DNA from: Impatiens glandulifera
Taxonomy: Eukaryota; Streptophyta; Magnoliopsida; Ericales; Balsaminaceae
Direction: 5' to 3'
Length of the DNA stretch: 64,000 nucleotides
Assembly: GCF_907164915.1 (NCBI RefSeq)
Contig: NC_061866.1
Location: forward strand, 44,704,320 to 44,768,319
Shown here: piece by piece, positions 37,301 to 47,170 of the stretch
How the letters are laid out: each line of letters begins with the position of its first letter
How positions within the stretch are numbered: position 1 is the first letter of the stretch
Program-made: the position numbers and the translations under genes
Notes under the pieces: generated by a model
What the model was told of the DNA's origin: nothing
What the model saw: the letters and a program-made list of their open reading frames with translations, nothing else
Database searches by the model: none

Positions 37301-37725
37301 ACCAGAAACACTGGATTTTATGTGTAGCACGTCTTCAAAAGTACCGCATTGACGTGTACGACTGTGACGCCTATCTTTATAAGAATCTGGATCCTTATTT
37401 GAAACCCTTCTACGACATGATTCCATGTATATTCGCCAAAACAATCACTCCCGGTGAGAGGGTAAGGTATCCTAATTTCAACTTCGAAGGCCCCCTCCAA
37501 CCAATGACATACAAACGGTTTCCACACCCCAAAGTGAAAACCGCTGCTGCTAAGGTTGGAGAAGTCCCGCGGGCAACAGAGAGCGGGGACTGTGGGGTCT
37601 TCACGCTAATGTACATGGAACACTTGACCGCTAATCAACCCGTGCATAATGTGACCTCAGAAAATATGGGATTTTTTAGGCAGAAGATGGCGGTCCGGTT
37701 ATTCCATCAGATTATGGAACCTTAA
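34317..37725 (+). CDS. MULE accessory protein: DUF1985 domain, acidic linker, Ulp1/C48 cysteine protease
   Basis: Three exons join in phase 0: 34317-35813, 35893-35961, 36292-37725, giving 999 aa. The ATG directly follows a TTTTGTAG acceptor. Residues about 60-270 form the plant DUF1985 domain (ALVTGLCFGVYPEL, VCLICQYIFTFDPKRVIFPK, WTYEIFENFIPKFARRNE). Then come a Pro/Ser stretch, a Lys/Glu coiled coil (about 400-500) and a long Asp/Glu/Lys repeat region (EKVDDDEK-type). The C-terminal 280 residues are a C48 peptidase with His in NQKHWILCVA, Asp in VYDCDAYLY and Cys in SGDCGVFTLMY, so the catalytic residues are present. C48 enzymes cleave SUMO-type conjugates; the role in the element is unknown. 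Intron 2 is almost wholly motif array. The stretches before and after intron 2 could also be annotated as two genes. Confidence 0.85.
35962..36291. repeat. Motif array D filling intron 2 of the DUF1985-Ulp1 gene
   Basis: About 13 copies of CGTTTCGC(T/A)AAGT arranged in a higher-order unit of about 65 bp: one CGTTTCGCAAAGTAGTTTC followed by two copies ending CTAAGTTAGTATTTTT. The last copies are degenerate. Intron 1 of the same gene also has one copy near 35852. Confidence 0.93.
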
Positions 37726-37839
37726 ACATTATTATTTGTAAATTGGATAACTTATTTTGATGTATTGTAAACCTTGATGAATATGTTGGAAGTTGGATTA
37801 TGTATTGTAAATTATTTTGTGTAAATTGATGTATTGTAA

Positions 37840-38045
37840 ATTCGCAAAGTACTCTTCGTTTCGCAAAGTAATCTTCGTTTCGCAAAGTACTCTTCGTTTC
37901 GCAAAGTACTCTTCGTTTCGCAAAGTAATCTTCGTTTCGCAAAGTAATCTTCGTTTCGCAAAGTACTCTTCGTTTCGCAAAGTACTCTTCGTTTCGCAAA
38001 GTCCCTCCCGTTTCGCTACGTGTCTCCCGATTCGCTAAGTGCCCT
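37840..38045. repeat. Motif array E between the two convergent MULE genes
   Basis: About 11 copies with a 19-bp period, consensus CTTCGTTTCGCAAAGTA(C/A)T, ending in CCCGTTTCGCTACGT and CCCGATTCGCTAAGT. It lies between the Ulp1 stop (37725) and the transposase stop (38227), where both 3' ends or terminators must be. Confidence 0.93.
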
Positions 38046-38226
38046 CCCCCATCAGATTGATTATATTTTCCATCTGTTTCTTTAGCAACCTTAATTCATT
38101 TCTCAATTGAGATTGGATTATATAATGCCAATTGACAATATTTTAAACAAGCATTAAACCTCAATTAATTAACAACATACCAGTACCATAGTTCAATTAA
38201 AAACATATATTACAACATAGTATCTA

Positions 38227-41112
38227 TCAAGCTAAAGGTTCATATTGTTGAGATGATGAGTCATGCTGCTTAGATGATGAGTCATGCTGCTTAGATGATG
38301 AAGCTCGTGCAGTAGATGGTGCAGGCATCACTGCTTTGCATGTTGCCCTATTATGTCCAAGCCCATCACATGAGCTGCATCGTCTCGGGATCTTACGGAC
38401 CTCACCCTGGGATGACCTACGCTTTGTTTGTGGCCTGCCTTTCTTAACCTTCACATTTGGTTTAAGACATGAACGTTGCTTGATATTTTCGGGAACATCC
38501 CAATTTTCTTCATCACCGGGAGGATAACATGTCTCGGCATATGAATTTATCCAACACTCAGTTGTGTAATACCTGTGTGTAGGGAAAATATAACGAATTA
38601 TTAATTGGTTAAACAGAATGAACACGTGAGCTAGATATTAATACCTTGAACAGAAGTCATAAGAAACCAAATTCCGACTACGGGCAGCAGCCATTGCATG
38701 CGTACAAGGAAGACCCGAAACTTCGAATACTCTACAAGTGCAGTTCATGTCTTTCAAATTGACTTTGAAATGGGACTGATTGTCATGCACATAAAACTCG
38801 AATCGGTTAAGCGATTGGACTGTATAGAATCTGGCCTTCTCGAATCCCTCACGTAACACCTTCTCATAATTTGGAGATAAAACTTCTTCGTGATTAGACG
38901 CTCTTTCTCTTCTATCGTTAAACCATTGTTGTATTGTGAATCTTAAATACTCAGCCATTTCTGAAATGGGATACTTTCTGGCTTCCCTGCTCTGACTATT
39001 GAAACTCTCAGCATAATTGCTTGTCAGTTGATTGTATCGCTTACCGGGAAAAAATGCTCTACTCCATCTTGGGAACCCAATTTCTTCCAAATAGGCAGCA
39101 ATCCTGTGATCTTTAACCTTGATTTTCTCAAACCACCGATTAAATTCTTGGACAGTGTATGCCCTTGAAGCCGAATCAAACTCCGCATGACACTTATCAC
39201 TTTTAAATTTGGCCACAATATTCATCTTTATGTGATATGTGCACGCGCCGTGGTCTGCTTCTGGGAAAACAGCGCACAAGGCATTAGCGATGCTTGGGTG
39301 TCTGTCGGATACGAAGACGAGATCATCAACTAATCCAATTGCGTCTCTCAGTTTTTGCATGAAATAAGTCCAGGAGTTATTATTCTCTGAATCAACAACG
39401 CCGAATGCGACAGGATATAGTTGCTCATTCGCATCCAATGCAATAGCCACCAATAATTGACCACCCACCTTGTGCTTAAGAAAACTAGCATCAACACATA
39501 ATACAGGACGGCAAAAGGATTTGAAACCCCTAATTGAGAGGCCTAGGGACATGAACATATACTTGAAGTGACCGAGCTCGTCTGTCTGTATGTCGGTTAT
39601 GGTACCAGGATTACACTTCTCCAACATGTAAAGGTATGATGGCAGTATTCCATAAGAATCCTCTACCGTTCCTCGCACCGCTATTAAAGCATTTTCCCTT
39701 GCCCTCCATGCCTTATTATAAGTCAAAAATATCCCATAAGTTGTCTGCATGTCTTCAATTATTTTCTTAGGCAAGTGGTTATGATGATGGTCCATGTACT
39801 TGCTCTTCACGCACTGCCCAATAACCCATGCTGGTGTTTGCATTTTTTTCTTGGGCCTCGACAAAGTGGAGCATGAGTGTTGATGCTCAAATGTCCGGAT
39901 CTCAAACATCTCAGAAAACTTACCTTTCACAGCCCGCAAGCTCCACTTGCATGTCTCATCCAAACATTTGAGTTCCCAAAGATTTTTCCTTGACTTCTCC
40001 ACTTTGAATTCAAAATGATTGGCCATCGCATATTTATATAGAGCAAGTTGAAGTTCTTTTTTATTTTCAAACAACGAACCGACTTCCAATACGGTTTCAC
40101 TAGTTAATGCCATCGCAAATGTGGGGTCTGGCGGTGATGTGTCTGTCGGGTCTGTCGATGGTGTACCCATTGAAGATCGTCTTGCACTAGATGGTGTACC
40201 CATTGATGATCTTCTTGCACTTGTTGGTGTACCATTTGATGCCTTTTTTGCACTAGTTGGTGTACCCAATGATGATCTTCTTGCACTTGGTTGTATAGGT
40301 ATTGATGCTTTCTCACCACTATTAACATGCAAGTCCTGAGTAAGTGGGATGTGAGGCAAAGAGGTTTCTCCGGCTTCATTTTGACTTTCAACAAAGAATT
40401 CCAAGGGTACAACAGGTGGAACAAATTTCTGAGTAAGTTGTGGTGGTAGTATACTTTCTTGAGTTGGGTATGTAAGTAGTGGTATCTTTTCTTTAGTAAA
40501 CGCTGACTTCTCCACTACAGATACACACAATGGTGACACTGTTCGACCCAAAATCAAGCGTGATAGATATGTGTTCAAATCCCCATCATTATCAATAAAA
40601 ACAGGTTTTGGATTTCTGATATTCGGAATATCATACTTCACTTGGAGCACTAAATCGTATGCTGATAACTGGAGATTAAGTCTATCGTAGAGTATATCAA
40701 GTAATTCAGCATAACGAGTACTTTGGGGTAGATCAAATGTTTTGATTGAAGATGCATCAAAATACAGTATTCCATCAGCATCAAGTTTCCACTCTCCATT
40801 ATAGAAAACGAAAACTTCAGCTGCAATATAAAAAACATGATTTGATTTAGAGACGTATAATTAATACTTCGCGAATCGAAAGGCACTTAGCGAAGCGGGA
40901 AGTCCTTCGCGAATCGTAAGGCACTTAGCGAAACGGGAAGGGCTTCGCGAATCGTAAGGCACTTAGCGAAACGGGAAGTCCTTCGCGAATCGCCAGGCAC
41001 TTAGCGAAACGGGAAGTAAACCCTAACCAATCTCAGAAACCGAACATCAATAAAACATGCTTCAAATAGACGTACCTATTGGAACAGTGCTCGTGCACGT
41101 CGTCGAGCTCAT
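38227..41112 (-). CDS. MuDR-type MULE transposase
   Basis: Catalyses cut-and-paste movement of the element. Three exons: 41112-41076, 40820-38645, 38572-38227 (phases 1, 2), 852 aa. It begins MSSTTCTSTVPI, then an N-terminal beta-rich domain (AEVFVFYNGEWKLDADGILY), then Ser/Pro repeats (RRSSMGTPSSA-type) and a MuDR DNA-binding zinc region (about 255-320, ending EHQHSC). Catalytic DDE residues are present: Asp in CVDASFLKH, Asp in VSDRHPS, Glu in NYAESFN. A SWIM zinc finger (CTCRVFEVSGLPCTHAMAA) and a CCHC knuckle (CSSCDGLGHNRATC) follow, and the tail holds a short SSSKQHD repeat. The 5' leader is GC-rich and TIR-proximal. No stop or frameshift was seen. Confidence 0.93.
40867..41016. repeat. 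Motif array F in transposase intron 1: 38-bp unit, 4 copies
   Basis: Each unit has two reverse-oriented motif copies: CTTCGCGAATCGTAAGG and CACTTAGCGAAACGGGAAG. The copies differ at only a few positions. Confidence 0.93.
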
Positions 41113-41288
41113 AGTGGATTTCGAATGAACTTCGCCGCCGAGATCTCCCCCGAGTTCGTCGCCGCCGCCGGAGTTTAGAGAGAAGGAGGAGAAGAGCGGG
41201 AAGAGAGAGAAGGAGAAGAAAAGAAATGAAAAAAAAGTACGGCGCTTATATTAAATAGTAAGGGCAATCTGGACATTTCACATATCGT

Positions 41289-41435
41289 CACTTCGCGAAA
41301 CGCTAAGTGACTTAGCGTTTCGCGACGAGGGCAAAATCGTCCAAAAAAAATAAAATCACCACGAGCGCAATTAAATTATCAAAATTCCACCAGGTCAAAT
41401 AACCCGGTTTGCAAGGTCGTTTCGTCAAATTTCCC
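41289..41435 (-). repeat. Right terminal inverted repeat of the MULE
   Basis: Reverse complement starts GGGAAATTTGACGAAACGAC. It carries the same 33-bp palindrome (41293-41325) as the left end. Confidence 0.88.
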
Positions 41436-41443
41436 AAACGGGA
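41436..41443. repeat. Right target-site duplication of the MULE (AAACGGGA)
   Basis: Identical to 32121-32128. MULEs usually duplicate 8-11 bp. Confidence 0.85.
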
Positions 41444-42004
41444 TCATATTTGTGTTTCCATTACAGAACATTAATAATAATATATATATATATATATTTA
41501 TCAATTATATTTTATAAAAAAAATTAAATTTATTTTTTTATATTAATACTTTTCTTTTGTAAATAATTTAGGGATAAGACTTCGAACCTATAATTTAAAA
41601 ATATTTTTATAATAATATTATAATGTGTATAAAATGATCATAATATTTTTTAAAATTTTCAAAAATATAATATAAACTATGCCATATAATATCTTAAACT
41701 AAACATGTATCCCTAATTATTATCAATTCTACAAATTTAAGGAATATTATATTGCAGTAAAAACATGGTTATATGTGTCATAAGAAAGTGAAATTGACGA
41801 TTCACTTTTTTTTTTTTTATTGTCGATAAGGGTTAGGATATGAATTTTTTTTGTGTAACTTAATCATGATTTACTAGATGATGTTTGAGTCCTTGAGTAG
41901 TTGTTCGGAAATTCAGATTTAGGTGACTGATTATATAGTAGATCTACATATTTGTATTACCATCTTAATTATTTTGTTGGAGAGTATTAATCAAATTTTA
42001 TCCC

Positions 42005-42125
42005 ATTGTCTTGGTAGAAATAGTCGACTTAAGAGACCAAAATGTCACAAGTTCAATTCTCACTGGAAGCGTTGTGAATGAAAACGAGAGGGTCATGACT
42101 ATGGGTGACATACTAGTTTCCCTTA
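42005..42125 (+). repeat. SINE-like repeat
   Basis: TTAAGAGACCAAAATGTCAC then AAGTTCAATTCTCACTGG (B-box-like) then GGGTCATGACTATGGGTGAC. It matches the head of 2763-2910 and the tail of 25250-25390. Confidence 0.5.
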
Positions 42126-44047
42126 TTTGAAAAACAAATTTTCGAATTCTCAATAATAATAGTTGTCTCGTGCGTATAATGTATAATGATATTGTTATTA
42201 TTATGATTTCTAAGATTTTATCTTGAAAAAGGTAAGATCGGTTAAAGTTAATCGTTTTTTTTAGAATTTAAGATCTTGATTACTTATTAAGTTATATTGT
42301 GTTTGCACAAATTTTATTATTTATTAATATACATTATATATGTGTTTGATTTCAACAAGTTATATAGGATGGATCAACAAGTCTCATTACATGTACATAA
42401 ATAATATTAAATTTAATAGAACAGAATGGACATATTTTAGCCACTTATATAAGCCTCCTTATTTTTCTAGTTTAATTTATAATGGAGCTTTGAAGGTTGA
42501 CCGTTTGACTTTCTCATTTTTTAATTTAATCTGTGTCTGCAATGGTCCAAGATATAGTCATATCTTCCATGGAAAACCCATGTTTTTCTCTCACCCCCAT
42601 TGTTATCATCTGCAACTTGTCCATTTTCCTTTTTCTTTTTTTCTCCTCTCATCTGTTATTTCTGACTTTATTGCAATTCTTTTGTAACCCAATATTAATT
42701 TATTTACGTGTTGTTCATTTATGTAATTTAATTAAAGACAATTTTCCACTTACTTGTAAGAATTGAATTGAAATAATTTTAATTTAAATGAATGTGACCA
42801 ACTAATATATTATTACTAATGTAAGTGCTTTGGAACAATTCAAACTTTGTATGGAACTTATTGTCTTTCTATTTTCACCTTTCCAAGCATATATATATTA
42901 GGATAACCATTTTTATCCACATGACATAATCTATGTGCAAAGGGTTGTCGACAAATTGCCTTTCTTTTTCCTTTGTAAGGGGAACATTATAACTTGGCAT
43001 ACGTAGAAGGAATCAATCGCCCCTTTAAATCGCCAATTTTAAAGAAACCCGTGTCAAATGTTGTCAAGTCGATTTAAGTAAATTTAAACAAATTGATCTT
43101 TGCTTATATCCCAACCCACAAATCAAGAGTTTAGTTGGATTTAAAGTTTATTAGGTTAAGTAAAATGTGATTAATTTAAAAAAAATACAATTAGTGAGTG
43201 TTTTAGACGTTTTTGTAAGGTTGTCTATATTGTAATAATGAATTGTTACTAGCAAATAGGACACTTATTTATTTTCATTGAGATAAGATATACCCCCTAG
43301 CTATATCCTACGCCATTACTTTAATTAATTGATCAATAGCCCCCACTCTATACTTTTTACTCATTCTATTAGACCCGACCCAACTAAAAGGTATAAATAG
43401 AAGAAGTACCCCACCCACGTGAGGGTACGGGTACGGGTTTGACCTGAGAAGAGTCCTTTAGAAGTGTTAATGTTATGCATGCTTCAAATTATGATACGGG
43501 TTATAACATACCCAAATAAATGTCAATCCTACCCAACAAAAAAAATATCTAGAAGTTTTTTATGTTATAAAATTACAATGAACACTAAAAATGCAGTCGT
43601 GTCTTAATAAAAACAAACTTTCAAAATTACATCTAAGTAGGGTTCTAAAATTTGGAGTTAGGGTAAACTTGAAAATATTTAGAGTGAGATTGAAAATATT
43701 TTGGGATGAGTTTAAAAAAGAACTAAGTAATAGCAAATTAGATTGAAAAAATTAAGAAATTAGTGAGTAATTTGACCTTAATTTTTTTCAGTGGGCTCAA
43801 CGTAGATTGGTCTCTACCTACATTATTTACTTCTTTGAACCAAATTGTGTGTTATAATATATTATAGTTGTTACATTTTTTATTTGTTTATGGATATGCA
43901 TAAAAAATGTTCATAAAAATTATACCAAGTTCATAGTGGAAGAGGAAGCCTAAACATTTTATATATGGATGAAATCAAAATATTTATGTTTCAAATTAAA
44001 GTTAGTTACAAATTTGACTAAATTAGATTTAGGGAGTGTTCAAATAT

Positions 44048-44082
<35 letters not shown>

Positions 44083-46761
44083 TATATAATGGATGTGTTG
44101 GAAAATAACTAGATTTGATTAAGATATTATTACATTAAGTAGACATGTCATATTCAATAATTAAATAGATAATCTCTATTAGATTAGCAATTGGGATTTA
44201 AACTTCTCTTTAGTTATTAATATCTTCAAGTATTTCAAATCTAAACTTAGTTCGGGACTTACATGAAATTTTTTTATGAGTTTAATCGGACAAGACTTCA
44301 TACATATCACGCTCGATCTAGATAATGACATTTTTTTCTATTTATACATATTACTTATTTTTTGTTTGTTTTTTAAATGCATAAAAAATATATTGATAGA
44401 ATTCATCTTAGGTTTTTCTCTTGTTAATAAGTCCAACTAAATGATAAGAGGATGGGTTATGTCAATTGATATAACAAACTAATGCAGAACTATTTCTTAC
44501 AGAAGACCAAAAAATTGAGCTATTATATATATATATATAATTGATTCAGTAAAAAAATGTAATATATATGTCAATTATGAGTTAAAAATATATAAATATT
44601 TATTAATAAATATTATTGGATAAAACAAATAAACAATATTATATAAAAAAATATCGGTAATGAGGAGATAGACTCTAAAACAACTGTGGGATGATTTTGA
44701 ATATTTAATTTCAATTTATTAAGTTTATGGACAGAATAAAGAAAATAGATAATAAATATTATAATCTTAAAATTAAAATTAAATTCCTAATAAAAAACAT
44801 CATTTAATCAATGTATCTAATAAAAAACACACAAATTTCTAAGCAAAATAGCCTTAAAATTTGTATTAAAAAAATGACTAAAATTTTCAGAATTTTTTTT
44901 ATGATCCTCATTTTTGTGCTAGATACAATATTGAATTCAAGACACACACATAAGCCCTATAGCTATAGGGATCTCATGTGAATCATGATTTTTTATGCAC
45001 ATGATTAGTTTAAAACTGAATTATGAGAGACTATCACAAAACACTTCTTTTCCACGTAAGCAAAACCTTCTCAGATCGGTTACGAAGAGTCGTGCACACG
45101 CCTCTTTGATGTAACCAAGCTTACCAATGGAGTGAGATCCTCTCTACCATCTTAATGTTGTCTCACTCGGGCATTCATTTGCGAGAAGATCATGTTAAAG
45201 TTTAAAATCATACCAATAAGTTGTCATGTTACTCTTTTTTGAAGAGTGGTCGATGTGCATAAATTAGTCATTCGATATATTTTAACCAATTCGGTTATAA
45301 AAAATATTGTAGGCTTAAAATGATTTTACTTCACATTCATTTAGTTGACTAGTGTATCTTGTATTCCATTTTTATAGGTTTTGCTTATTTGTACTCAATT
45401 TATAATTGTAGGGATATCAATGTATAATTTTGAGATTGTAACAAGAACAAATAAAAAACTTCTTTCAAGTTGGTTAATGTTTATTGTCCAAAACAGGCAA
45501 TAAACTGACTCATTTACAATTTACATTATTTTTTATCCCATATTAACTGATATATTATAAGTTGCATATTAGACTGACAGATAAATAATTCATAATTTAA
45601 TATTAAAACTCATATTAGCATCTTAATTTTAAAATACTTAAATACTAAGTTTTGTTACAAAAACACGTAAATAAATTTTTGTATATATATAACTAAGTTA
45701 CATTTCATAATATTATCTTGATAAAAAAAATTGTTTCGAACCGAGTAATTATAAATATATTATACAAGTTCGACAAGAAACAATAACATCATGATACAAT
45801 CCTTGTAATAGTTTATTCAATTTATTGTCATATAGTTTAATAATAGCAAGCAATAACTTGTATTTAGAACATTATATATTTGAGTCTTCGTAAACACATA
45901 CCATTTTAAAAAGAAAAATAGTTTGGACGAACAAATTATTATGAAGATATTGAATCAAATTGGCTGAACAAATAAAATGAAGTAAATAAGTTGAATCAAT
46001 TATGTAACGGAACTAATGATTAAAGAAGTTTCTATCAGTCTCATGTAAGTAAAATTCAACAAGGCAGGCGGCCACAACATTGTTCTCTTGTCCCCAAAAT
46101 TATAAGCCTTTTTATTTCATGTGGCACAAAAAGACATGGAATTTGATTATAGAAAATGACAATGACAACAATAATTATATTATTATTGGAATAGGAATTA
46201 GAAAAGTCGACAATATATATGATATTCATAATTGGGTCGAGGGGTATTATAGTTATTTTTGTAAAAAAAGAATTGAAATAAAATTATTGTCTTGAACTTC
46301 GCTAACATATAAACATTATTATTAACTATATCTTTTAAAATAATTTCTTTTTAGAAAAATAAAAAATGGGACAACGGATTAAATATATAGCTCGCAAACA
46401 CATTTAACCATTAAATCAGGCACAGAATTTGTCGCCTGACGGACTCAAACCCAAAAACTTAAGATTAATATTCACCTCTTATTGTCGATTGGCTAGAAGA
46501 TATGATAAAACAAGTACAAACATTTAACCAACTATGCTAATAATTTCATTTCATTCAAATAATTTCGTTTGAAAAAAAAAACGACAGACAAAATAGGTAA
46601 AAAAAATCATAATACGAATACAAACAACACAAAAAGAAAGAAACTTAAATAAACATGAGAATAAATGACACTAAATATTAACACTTCAGCCAATGTCCAC
46701 ACAATATCCAAACGATGCACCCCCACTATAAAGATTGTCAAAGAGATCAAACGATTGCACC

Positions 46762-46766
46762 CCACT
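46762..46766. repeat. Target-site duplication CCACT (left)
   Basis: The same 5 bases follow the element at 51906-51910. Confidence 0.9.
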
Positions 46767-47170
46767 TGATGCAGCGTGCGTGGCTAGGATGAACCTTTAT
46801 CAAGATTCGTTGATTCTTACGAATACCGAAAGTTGATAGATATTGAGGAAACCTCGTTTTCTGATTAATAATCTTCCCATAACAAAGTGTTTTAAGATTC
46901 TTTAAATACTCAAACCCTAGCTTGCAAAAGAAATAAACAACTTTTAATAAATTGCAAAAAACACCCGAAACTAATAAAAATGCGATTTTGAGCCCCTAAA
47001 CGTCGTCAGATGGCCTTAAACCATCATACCTCATGGCAAAGCCATGACTTCTTCACAGCACCACGTTTCCGCCCGAAAAACACTAGGCAATCGTCGAAAT
47101 CTGACACTTGCGAGATATTTTCGGATGCTGCAACTTTCGCATAAACGCCTCTTCGACTCGCACCGCATCA
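46767..47170 (-). repeat. 3' LTR of the Gypsy element (404 bp)
   Basis: Differs from the 5' LTR at about three visible positions (near 47042, 47061 and 47095). It contains the end of the pol frame (to 47083). Confidence 0.93.

Larger units (their letters stand above)
32129..41435. mobile_element. Complete Mutator-like element (DUF1985/Ulp1-carrying MULE), 9307 bp
   Basis: Terminal inverted repeats of 147 bp bound the element and an 8-bp duplication flanks it. It encodes a full MuDR-type transposase (minus strand) and a DUF1985-Ulp1 protein (plus strand), which converge on a motif array at 37840-38045. As I recall, MULEs that carry Ulp1-like proteases with DUF1985 are known in plants (Kaonashi-type and some VANDAL relatives). 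The whole element shares one short motif, CG(A/T)TTCGC(T/A)AAGT. No inactivating change was found in either gene, so the copy may be autonomous. Confidence 0.9.
41444..46766. other. AT-rich intergenic DNA between the MULE and the CRM-like element
   Basis: No gene recognised. It contains a SINE-like copy (42005-42125), TA runs (near 44047 and 44525) and a possible SINE remnant at 46375-46500 whose minus strand reads GGGTTTGAGTCCGTCAGGCG. Confidence 0.45.

Noticed and set aside
37712..38038. Repeat-rich open frames on both strands (FAKRRVLCETK / FRKVIFVSQS)
   Set aside because: They are translations of the 19-bp motif array between the two MULE genes.
32791..38045. Possible CRISPR-like repeat arrays
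   Set aside because: Short direct repeats without unique spacers, in a plant transposon; the units are tandem or carry related spacers.
42542..42766. Small hydrophobic protein (start MVQDIVISSMENPCF)
   Set aside because: Low-complexity Phe/Leu-rich frame in AT-rich DNA, no recognised family and no clear gene signals; a membrane-like composition arises easily from T-rich sequence.
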